A stretch of 64,000 nucleotides of DNA from Heliocidaris erythrogramma (lineage: Eukaryota; Echinodermata; Echinoidea; Camarodonta; Echinometridae), in NCBI GenBank assembly GCA_025617745.1, contig CM046856.1, forward strand, positions 39,244,888 to 39,308,887, in the 5' to 3' direction. The stretch's first letter is position 1. Each line of letters begins with the position of its first letter. Shown here one piece after another: positions 55,916 to 64,000 of the stretch. A program made the translations under genes and the position numbers. The notes under the pieces are model-generated. The model saw only the letters and a list, made by a program, of their open reading frames with translations. It was not told where the DNA came from and searched no databases.

Positions 55916-58781
55916 TTCCCAGTGTACTTTGTTGCAAGAAGCATATAGATAAATATTTGGTTAAAAATGACACTTTAGCAAATATATTCAAATCAACTTC
56001 ATGTGGAAAATATTATGTTTTATTACCAAATGTTTGATTGTATTCATTTGATTGTATTCATTTGTTATTGATAAATCAATCATTCAATCACTTAATCCAT
56101 ATGTATTAGGATAATGAATAAACATACGAATAATAATGAAAGTATAGATGTGATGAAATTTTTTGGAAATATCTAAAATCAATACATTTGTCATTATCAG
56201 TGAAGAAAATTGATAGATGATATAATCCATTTTATTATGAATTTTAGTCAAATAATTCATGAAATAGATCAGAACAGACAATCTCCTATGATAAGCTGCT
56301 CTTATTTACTGAGATGAAAGAAAATTTTAAAAATAATTCTAAGACGTATAGGATTAGTTGGGTTTTTATAATGTTTGACGTACATGTAAGTTATACTGAT
56401 AGGGACGTCATCCTGTATATTGTTATACAATAAAAGTATACAAGTTGTATTTTTCATGATGCGGCATGATTTATTTTTATATGCTATTATAGGTAAACGA
56501 ACGTTTCTTATTTTTTTCAAATTTTTATTCTTATAGACCGTCAACTGTTTTGTGATAGTAGCAGAGCAAGATGCCGAAGTCAGCGAGTAGAACATAAACG
56601 CTGAACTCACAAAAACTTAATATATATGATTGAATGAAAGAAGTACTACAAGGACTGGTATAATGAAAGGAGGATCTGACCAGCAAAAGTCCCAATATTC
56701 TTGAATGCTACATGCACGTCATACCAAGGAACCTCTCGGTGATGTGAGTTTTTCAGTTTAAAACGAAATTAGTTCCCAAAATTAATAATGAACATTAATA
56801 GGTGTTTAGGAAGCCACCGTCATCATGAATGTGATAACATTTTTAAAATGAAAATGCAATTCACATGCCAAATGTCGCATCGTATATGTAGGAAGCTTTT
56901 CATAGATCAATTCGAGTAGACCAATTCCATGAACCGGGAGGGCTGCAACACCCCCCCCCCCCCCACGCACACACACGCACGGGCGCAATTTAGTAGACAC
57001 GTTTTATAATGCTTATGTTATGCAGTAGAAAACAATGTTAGGTCGCATGCTCAGCCACCCCCGTCCTACTTCCCACTTTCAAACATGTTCCGAGGTCCCT
57101 GATTCCAGGGAGAGACACCCGCCGTTTTTTCTTTAAAAGAGCCAAACCTTCCCTGATATTTTTCCTCATGAGAAAATGCAAATAGGGTTTCAACACTGTC
57201 TTATCTGTTACCGATCTGATACCTGTCCAATATAATTATGAAACCCTTTTAAATCCCCATGCCTAAATTTATTTGATTATTCTTTTTTAATCACTCATTG
57301 TTTCTCTTTCTTTATACCATGATGCCCAGCGTTAGATTTATTAGTTGATATGTTTGCTTGCTCAAAACATTTCCAAAATTGAGTGCCTCCGAAGTTACCG
57401 TCTGATATTATGATCAGTTCAATGTCTTTGTGATTTAGATTTTAAGAAAAAAATAAAGATTTTTAAAAATAGATTGTATACATTTAAACAAGGTACTACA
57501 TGTGTTTTCATTTTCAGTTACATGTGGTTATTTAATCGATGTGTCTGTATGCTGAATAAACGACAACTGATATTCAAATATAAATAAATCAATATCGTCA
57601 TACCAATAAAAACAATGATCTGTCCAAAGTTAAATGTCTATCATCTTCTCGAATATACCCCCCCCCCCCCCCCATTGAATCCATCTTCATCAAACTGCTC
57701 CGTTTCTCTGAATCATCAGACTCCCCAAGTTTAGAAGGGAATAAATAATGGAAATATTAAATTCTAATATCATTATATACAGTATAAAGAGAGAGAGAGA
57801 ATATAAGAGAGTTAGCACTTGGAATGAGTTCAAAAAGGAATTGAGCAATGAATGGGCACAAGTTTCTCAAATACACCAATTTGTAGGCAAAATATTTTCA
57901 GAGCGACCTAGTTTCTGCGAGGTACATTAGTCATAGTGCATAAAATTGATTCATTCACTCTGTATTCATCGACATTCCTAGACCTATTTACCAAAGCTTT
58001 CAAGAAATTTGATTTACTTTGAAATAATTTATTGTTATAATAATATCAGACTGAATGGATGTAAAATATTCAGTTCAGTTCTTCAATTATAGATCCTTCT
58101 TTTTAGATTCCAAAGGAATACAAGTTTCCGTTCGTTAAAACCTCTGTCAAATGCATGGAAAAGAAAATACAAGCACTTGCCCATACTCTTCTCGGAACCC
58201 AGAGCATAATATGTATAGCTGCCGTACCATCTGAAAAAGACAGAAAAAACTCGCGTAAATATGTTCAACTATTCTGATATTTAATATACTTGTTTTTATT
58301 TCAGAAAAAGAAAGTGCGTTGCAGGAAACGCATGTTGCTTGCTGTAGTAATCATATATTCGCGTAAATATAACGATCTATTTTGATTGGTAATACATCAT
58401 GTACATAGAATGATATTATGGTAAAATATACAGCTTATCAATAGTATATATCAAAATCAACATATAAAGTACTATACGAAGAAAAAAAAAATAATTCACG
58501 ATTACACGTCAAATCAAACTTTATCATCTGTCCAGAATCCAGATGTGTGAATATGACATTAGATTGGAAATGATTTGATAGTAGATGTAATATAATTGGC
58601 GGTTGTTCAGATCTGATTGCTGCTGCATTTATATCAGCAGAGGCAGGAAATTTCAAATATTTCACCATTCCGCATACATAGTTCAACTTCACCTGGTTCT
58701 AATAAAGAAGACAAAATATTTCTCTATCTAATTCAGTTTTAAACTCTTGTACTAAACGCAGCTTATGTATACAACTTGGAA
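55916..58781. other. No supported gene
   Basis: AT-rich DNA with two C-runs (56950-56965, 57658-57674), short microsatellites (GA at 57787-57800) and no recognisable exon, tRNA or inverted-repeat pair. Confidence 0.4.
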
Positions 58782-59478
58782 TTAAAGGGCGGGTCACATT
58801 TGTCCGATAACGATAACGATGAACATAACGATAAATCGTTGCCAAATCGTTCAAGCAGTTTTTATGTGGAAAAAGAATAGAATTTTTTTGTGGTGGGTCA
58901 GACTTCTCCGATATATGGTAATGAGCGTCCCTCTCCGATTTTATCGTCTCTGTAGAATCGCTCGGCCACCAATTTTTTTCTTCAGGACAGAGCTATCCGA
59001 TATTTTGTGAGAACCAATGGTTTTTGCTCCTTCGAGGTGACGTTAATTCAGAAGAATCATGTGGGCAGTGTTCGTCGTGATTGAATGACATAACCCCATC
59101 GATTTTATCGGTAATGTGTGACCACTTTTATCGTCATCGTTATAGGTACATTTTATATGCGCAAACATTTTGTCGAGGTGTCGTGGATACGACACCGGAC
59201 TGTGGATGTCATGGTTCGCGGTTCGAGTCCCACCGCGGCACTAACGTCCTTTGGCAAGACATTAATCTACATTTGCCACTCTCCACCCAGGTGTAGTAAA
59301 TGGGTACCTGGTAGGTACCTATTCCTTGAATGCTTTCAGCGCCTATTAGGGCAGCTGGGCTAAAGCCAGGGTAATAATAATATTTTCAAGCGCTCTGAGT
59401 AGTTTGTAACTAGATATAGCGCTATATAAGGAATTATATTATTATTACATTATCGTTATCGGACAAAATGTTATCCAG
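58782..59478. mobile_element. GATAACGATAACG-terminated element carrying a nested SINE
   Basis: The left end TTAAAGGGCGGGTCACATTT continues TGTCCGATAACGATAACGAT. The right end has ATTATCGTTATCGGACAAAA (59450-59469), the inverse of the subterminal block. Related internal phrases (TTATCGTCATCGTTATAG) stop abruptly at about 59147-59150, where SINE-type sequence begins. Same family vocabulary as 43539-45200. Confidence 0.65.
59165..59449 (+). mobile_element. tRNA-headed SINE with ATT tail
   Basis: The head has GTCGTGGATACGACACCGGA (A-box region) and GCGGTTCGAGTCCCACCGCG (B-box). The body has TTTGCCACTCTCCACCCAGG, AAATGGGTACCTGGTAGG and AGCGCTATATAAGGAATTAT. It ends in ATTATTATTA at 59437-59448, directly against the resumed element end. 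A tRNA-derived SINE2-like family is the likely class. Confidence 0.8.
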
Positions 59479-59693
59479 TGGTGATTATGACCAAATACAT
59501 GTTATGCGTACCGAACAAATATAAGAATCCCACATATTACAAAAAGAAAGGATTGAAGAAGTATTGCGTGAACAATAATTCAAGAGAAGTTGAAAAATAA
59601 TTGCTCTTTTAAAACAGAAACTAATCGTAAGCTGAAGTGAAATTTGGGATTCATTGCCTACATACACTGAAATACCTGTGGTACATCATAACC

Positions 59694-59719
59694 GGGGGGG
59701 GGGGGGGGGGGGGGGGGGG
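59694..59719 (+). repeat. G26 homopolymer
   Basis: Uninterrupted run of 26 G, the longest in the window; the true length is uncertain in any assembly. Confidence 0.9.
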
Positions 59720-59724
59720 TTATT

Positions 59725-60085
59725 CGTTTTTTCGATGGTTCGTTATTTCGAAGGTTCATAATTCCGAAGGTTCGTAATTCTGAAACACAAATTTCACGTA
59801 GCAGGGGGTTCATAATTCCGAACATTTGATGCATACTCCGAATGTTCGTTATTCCGAAGGTTCGTAAATCGGAAAATGAAAAAAGGTTCATAATTCCGAG
59901 GGTTCGTAATTCCGAAAATGCAATAGAGCCCTACATATTTTTTGGGAATTACGAACATTAGGAAATATGAATCCTATTTCATTTTCGGAATTACGAACCG
60001 TCGCGACGGTTCGTAATTCCGACGCGTCGGAGTAAGATCGGATATACGAACCTTCGGAATTATGAACCTTCGGAAAAACGACATG
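59725..60085. repeat. Array of GGTTCGTAATTCCGAA units in both orientations
   Basis: Units of GGTTCGTAATTCCGAA (and CATAATTCCGAA variants) fill 59737-59920. The inverse TTCGGAATTACGAACC fills 59945-60080. A perfect 38-bp palindrome (59985-60022) lies in the right part. The block looks like a foldback element built from short iterations. Confidence 0.8.
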
Positions 60086-60351
60086 TAACGTAACTTATAA
60101 CCATACCTCAGTCAAGCATTTTTTTAAACTAATAGGTTGAAACACAAAGAGTGTTTCTTCCATGCATTAGGATGGAATTGTAATATATATAATGATTACT
60201 ACGTTGATCAATTCCTATAAAAAAATTCCATCAATTGCTTCTACCACTGGCCATCTATACATTTCCTGGCACAAGACTTGATAGAGTTCTTTAAAACCCA
60301 ATAGATAATTTCTTTTCAATAATAATACGAATAACAATATACAGGGTGTTC

Positions 60352-60870
60352 TTAAAGGGAATCCAACCTTAACGGCAAGTTGTACTGAAAGAAAGAGCAG
60401 AAAACAGAGAAGCAGATTGGTGAAAAGTTTGAACGAAATAGGCCAAGCAATAAGAAAGTTAGGAATTTCGGAAAGTTGTAATCATTATATGGGAATTTCA
60501 AATTTGCCGAATCAGTAATGCCACTGGGATGTAGTGGCGGACAAGTCCCCCATTTGCTCCAACACACAGATAGACTAAAATGTCATTTTTTTCCAAAATA
60601 TATTACTCAATAGGATGTTTCTCTTTTATGAGAACCTATAACAATATGCTATCTAAAATATATTTTGAGTACTGAACCAAAGGGTAAAGGCGCTTATAAA
60701 GGAGAAAAACGCAACTCAATGAAACTTTAGTGTACGACACACGGGAGAGTTGACCGCCACTATGTCACAATCGACTCACCCCAGTTGCCAATATTTAGAA
60801 TCGCATAGATTTAGTGATCTCATTTTTCAAACATCCATAATAGTACTTTTTTTCCCTCCTCTTTGTGATA
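60352..60870. repeat. Second copy of the ~515 bp TTAA-type repeat
   Basis: Starts TTAAAGGGAATCCAACCTTA and runs parallel to 46998-47515 through GATGTAGTGGCGG, CCTATAACAATATGCTATCT, TATGTCACAATCGACT and ATCGCATAGATTTAG. The right terminus is lost or diverged near 60850. Confidence 0.75.
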
Positions 60871-61137
60871 AGTAAACCCCGATAGAGAAATGCAATGAAC
60901 GTAGTTCTTATCTGAAATATGTTCAAACATACAAGTCAATATATTTGCCAGTGTGAAAACTGGCATCCAATATGACCAAGTAGGTGATGAAGATTGTTTC
61001 TATGGTAGATATATACAGCAGAACGAGAGACAGTGATCAACCAATGCGTGTGATGATAGGCATCAACAGAAGAATCAAATGCGACATAAATGCTGTTAGG
61101 CAAGTAGAATGCTTGTCATATAACGTAAGGTGCTTGG

Positions 61138-61193
61138 ATGGATATACATGATAGATGAGTGGTAGATTCTCTAGGGTGATTAAGATTTTATGG
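61138..61193 (-). pseudogene. In-frame repeat unit beyond two stop codons
   Basis: After the TAG at 61194 and a TAA two codons later (61188-61190), the same frame resumes as NLNHPRESTTHLSCISIQ. This is another TTHLSC-type unit, so it is an out-of-use remnant of the C-terminal repeat. Confidence 0.7.
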
Positions 61194-63293
61194 CTATTGT
61201 ATGGTGATGCATGAAAGATGAGTGGTAGCTTCGCTGTTGTGACTGTCTGGTGATTGTATAGTGATACATGACAGATGAGTGGTAGATACTTTGTGGTGAT
61301 TGTGTGGTGATTTTATGGTGGTGATACATGACAGATGAGTGGTAGATTCACTAGATTGACTTTGTGGTGATTGTATGGTGACACATGACAGATGAGTGGT
61401 TATTTCTTTGGAGATGGGATTGTCCTTTGTAGAGGTGGGAGTGTCTATTTTAAAGGTGGGAGTGTCCGTTGTAGAGGTGTGAATGTCTGTTGTAAAGGTG
61501 GGAGTGTCCGTTGTAGAGGTGGGAGTGTCTGTTGTAAAGGTGGGAGTGTCAGGCGTAGAGGTGGGAATGTCTGTTTTAAAGGAGGGAGTGTCCGTTGTAG
61601 AGGTGGGAGTGTCTGTTGTAAAGGTGGGAGTGTCAGGCGTAGAGGTGGGAATGTCTGTTTTAAAGGAGGGAGGGTCCGTTGTAGAGGTGGGAGTGTCTGT
61701 TGTAAAGGTGGGAGTGTCAGGCGTAGAGGTGGGAATGTCTGTTTTAAAGGAGGGAGGGTCCGTTGTAGAGGTGGGAATGTCTGTTCTAAAGGTGGGAGTG
61801 TCTGTTGTAAAGGTGGGAGTGTCAGGCGTAGAGATGGGAATGTCTGTTTTAAAGGAGGGAATGTCCTTTGTAGAGATGGGAGTGTCTGTTGTGAAGGCGG
61901 GAGTGTCCGTTATAAAGGCGGGACTGTCCGTTTTAAAGGTGGGAATGTCCTTTGGAGGGGAGGGAGTGTGCATTACAGAGGTGTGAATGTCCGTTGTAGG
62001 GGTGGAAGTGTCTGTTGTAAAGGTGATAATGTCTGTTGTAAAGGTGGGAGAGTCCTCTGTAGAGATAAAAGTGTCCATTGTGACGGTGACAGTGTCTGTT
62101 ATAGAGGTTGGAGTGTCTGTAGTAAAGGTGGGTGTGTCCGTTGTAGAGGTGGGAGTGTCCGTTGTAAAGATTATACTGTCCAATGTAGAGGTGGAAGTGT
62201 CTGTTGTAAAGGTGGTAATGTCCGTTGTAGAGGTGGAAGTGTCTGTTGTAAAGGTAGTAATGTCCGTTGTAGAGGTAGGACTGTCCGTTGTAGAGGTAAG
62301 ATTGTCTGTTGTAAAGGTGGTAATGTCCGTTGTAGAGGTTGGACTGTCCGTTGTAGAGGTAAGAGTGTCTGTTGAAAAGGGGGTAATGTCCGTTGTGAAG
62401 GTGAGACTGTCCGTTGAAGTGGTGGGAGTGTCGGCTGTAAAGATATGAGTGTCCGTTGTAAAGGTTATACTGTCCATTGTAGAGATTGAAGTGTCTGTTG
62501 TAAAAGTGAGAGTGTCGGTTGTAGAGGTGGGAGTGTCTGTTGTAAAGGTGGTAATGTCCGTTGTAGAGGAAGAAGTGTCTGTTTTAAAGGTGAGAGTGTC
62601 CGTTGTAGAGGTGGGAGTGTCTGTTGTAAAGGTGGTAATGTCCGTTGTAGAGGTGGGACTGTCCGTTGAAGAGGTGGGAGTGTCTGATGCAAAGGTGGTA
62701 ATGTCCGTTGTAAAGGTGGGGCTCTCCGTTGTAGAGGTGGGACTGTCCGTTTTAGACGAGGGAATCTCTGTTGTAAAAATGGAAGTTTCCGTTGTGAGGG
62801 TGGGACTGTCCGTTGTAGTGGTGAGAGTGTCTGTTGGAAAGGTAGTAATGTCCATTGCTAAGATAGGGCTGTCCGCTGAAAAAATGGGAAAATCCGTTGT
62901 AGATGTGGGAGTGTTTGTTGTTGAGGTTGGGGTTTCTGCTATAAAGGTGACTGTGTCCGCTGTAATGGTGGGACTGTCCGTTGTAGAGGTGGGACTGTCC
63001 GTTGTAGACGTGGGAGTGTCTGTTGTAAAAATGGAAGTTTCCAATGTGAAGGTGGGACTGTCCGCTGTAGATGTGGGACTGTCCGTTGTAGAGGTGGGTG
63101 TGTCTGTTGTAAAGGTGGTAATGTCCGTTGTAAAGGTTGGACTGTCCGTTGAAAAGGTGGGAAAATCCGTAGTTGATGAGGAAGAAGGTGCTGCTGAGGT
63201 ATATGTTGCTGCCGCAGTCGTATTCCATGTTTCAGCAGGCCCTGGCCGCTTTGTCGTTGTCCTCCGCGATGTGAATGGAATTGTCGGCAAAAC
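61194..63293 (-). CDS. Mucin-like Thr/Ser/Pro/Asp tandem-repeat exon (5' exons not seen)
   Basis: An exon of 699 codons plus stop (TAG 61194-61196). A strong acceptor (T-run then TCGCTCCAG, ending at 63294) precedes VLPTIPFTSRRTTTKRPGPA. No ATG opens the frame nearby, so the start and any signal peptide lie in exons outside the window. Most of the protein is a 7-residue unit, TPTSTTD alternating with TPTFTTD, so a 21/42 bp DNA period. Near the C-terminus four 28-residue blocks (DPPSFKTDIPTSTPD plus TPTFTTDTPTST) form a higher-order repeat. The last 70 residues change to a different repeat, TTHLSCITIQSP, with one cysteine each. The pattern fits a heavily O-glycosylated extracellular or secreted protein. 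Opposite-strand open frames (61392-63336) arise because the repeat length is a multiple of three. No family was named. Confidence 0.7.
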   Translation of the reverse strand, partial: VLPTIPFTSRRTTTKRPGPAETWNTTAAATYTSAAPSSSSTTDFPTFSTDSPTFTTDITTFTTDTPTSTTDSPTSTADSPTFTLETSIFTTDTPTSTTDSPTSTTDSPTITADTVTFIAETPTSTTNTPTSTTDFPIFSADSPILAMDITTFPTDTLTTTTDSPTLTTETSIFTTEIPSSKTDSPTSTTESPTFTTDITTFASDTPTSSTDSPTSTTDITTFTTDTPTSTTDTLTFKTDTSSSTTDITTFTTDTPTSTTDTLTFTTDTSISTMDSITFTTDTHIFTADTPTTSTDSLTFTTDITPFSTDTLTSTTDSPTSTTDITTFTTDNLTSTTDSPTSTTDITTFTTDTSTSTTDITTFTTDTSTSTLDSIIFTTDTPTSTTDTPTFTTDTPTSITDTVTVTMDTFISTEDSPTFTTDIITFTTDTSTPTTDIHTSVMHTPSPPKDIPTFKTDSPAFITDTPAFTTDTPISTKDIPSFKTDIPISTPDTPTFTTDTPTFRTDIPTSTTDPPSFKTDIPTSTPDTPTFTTDTPTSTTDPPSFKTDIPTSTPDTPTFTTDTPTSTTDTPSFKTDIPTSTPDTPTFTTDTPTSTTDTPTFTTDIHTSTTDTPTFKIDTPTSTKDNPISKEITTHLSCVTIQSPQSQSSESTTHLSCITTIKSPHNHHKVSTTHLSCITIQSPDSHNSEATTHLSCITIQ
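61390..63180. repeat. Coding minisatellite, 21 bp unit
   Basis: On the plus strand the unit is GTGGGAGTGTCTGTTGTAAAG alternating with a GTAGAG version. About 85 units in tandem, of which 61540-61830 form an 84 bp higher-order array with very few differences between copies. Confidence 0.9.
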
Positions 63294-63487
63294 CTGGAGC
63301 GAAAAAAAAACACAGAGCAATTACGATCAATGTTAATCCACAGTTCACATAATCCAGATTCGAAGGTTAATGGTAGCTATATATAGTCAGATTGGCTTCC
63401 ATTTAACTTAATCAAACCTAGAATTGTAGATCTATATATGCTGCCTTGAAAGAAGCTAGCTTACATATTAATTAATCGCAGCCCAAA

Positions 63488-63787
63488 ATGGCGTTCAACG
63501 TTTCTTCCACGACCATGACGAGTGATGACGATATTTGTAGGAGCTTAGAATATGCCGCTAGAATGTTGAAGATTGACAGATTCAAAGATTTGCATGTTGA
63601 TGCAATCAAATCTGCACTTAAAGGACAAGATGTTTTTGTGAATCTGCCTACTGGCTATGGAAAAAGTGTTATTTTTCACGCGCTACCGCTCTGTGCTGAT
63701 TACCTCCGTGGGCCAGGGATGGAGAGTGAGACTGCTGCTTCGCGAGCTAGGGCCAGGCGGATCCCCCGGGGCCTTGGCGGGCAGTGA
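63488..63787 (+). pseudogene. RecQ-like helicase N-terminal fragment, probably truncated
   Basis: The ATG at 63488 opens MAFNVSSTTMTSDDDICRSL. The frame then gives FKDLHVDAIKSALKGQDVFV and LPTGYGKSVIFHALPLCADY. The order (a Q-motif-like HxxAI segment, then Walker A PTGYGKS) is that of RecQ-type superfamily 2 helicases. After LCADYLRGPG the protein turns into Arg/Ala-rich sequence and stops at 63787, without motif Ia, the DEAH box or later motifs. Either an intron follows, or the copy is cut; no clear donor is visible. Such RecQ-like fragments are common in invertebrate genomes and may travel with transposons. It lies on the strand opposite the mucin-like exon, about 195 bp from its acceptor. 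Confidence 0.6.
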
Positions 63788-64000
63788 AGTTGCTGGTAAC
63801 TCCTTGGTTACATCAGAATTGATGGAGATGCATCTATTGTTGAATGGTGACTTTTATTGCCCATTCTTCATTATTTATAAATATATGATGATCTCTTGAG
63901 AAATATGTACATTTGTCTTATTTCAAATTACCATCCCTGATAGCAGAAAGTGTTAAAAATGACGTGATATTTACGTCGCGGTTTTCGTCTTTTTTACGTC
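63788..64000. other. Window end, no feature recognised
   Basis: AT-rich sequence after the helicase fragment. TTTACGTCG and TTTTACGTC motifs recur at the very end, but nothing further can be supported. Confidence 0.4.

Noticed and set aside
61392-63336. Plus-strand ORFs of 327 and 295 codons opposite the mucin-like exon
   Set aside because: Open only because the repeat unit is a multiple of three. The splice acceptor and the plausible Thr/Ser/Pro composition favour the minus strand.

Overview
This is nuclear DNA from an animal, most likely a marine invertebrate deuterostome and possibly a sea urchin or another echinoderm. The evidence is split genes with GT..AG introns and metazoan families (WDR48, Rab20), AT-rich introns, and very dense short repeats: TTAA-bounded inverted-repeat elements, tRNA-headed SINEs, a Penelope-like element and a LINE. 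The organism call is inference; no rRNA, mitochondrial or other diagnostic locus is present.

Layout. (1) 2.4-14.5 kb, + strand: the last eight coding exons of WDR48 (UAF1, the WD40 activator of USP1/USP12/USP46 deubiquitinases), followed by a 3' region to about 17.1 kb. Its introns hold a composite repeat with a 1.6 kb duplication and tRNA-Gly-like units (3.8-7.9 kb), and an element with a 330 bp tandem array (12.1-14.3 kb). (2) 20.7-28.1 kb, - strand: a complete five-exon Rab20-like GTPase gene (222 aa) with a 29-nt first coding exon; its introns carry a SINE and several foldback elements. (3) 28.4-48.6 kb: a repeat-rich stretch without a confident host gene. It holds a 5'-truncated LINE, nested foldback elements, hAT-like termini, a Penelope-like GIY-YIG fragment with a hammerhead-like motif, a tandem array interrupted by a small inverted-repeat insertion, and one candidate EF-hand exon (36.7-37.0 kb). 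(4) 48.6-51.7 kb, + strand: a three-exon gene for an unrecognised 643-aa protein with a long proline/glutamine/serine-rich N-terminal region, a PPPPPY motif, and two C-terminal membrane helices around a two-cysteine loop; a polyadenylation signal lies at 53.5 kb. (5) 53.6-60.9 kb: inverted-repeat elements, one enclosing a tRNA-like sequence, one enclosing a small ORF, and one carrying a nested SINE. (6) 61.2-63.3 kb, - strand: a large Thr/Ser/Pro/Asp repeat exon (mucin-like). (7) 63.5-63.8 kb, + strand: the N-terminal piece of a RecQ-like helicase, probably transposon-linked or broken.

The host genes look unrelated in function (deubiquitinase cofactor, endosomal or phagosomal Rab, unknown membrane protein, mucin-like protein). 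Nothing in the sequence suggests that they act as one system. The most unusual content is in the repeats: several foldback families and nested insertions whose order can be read, and a coding minisatellite whose last repeat lies beyond two in-frame stops. Splice sites were chosen by eye from AG/GT signals, reading-frame continuity and remembered family alignments, not by a transcript.
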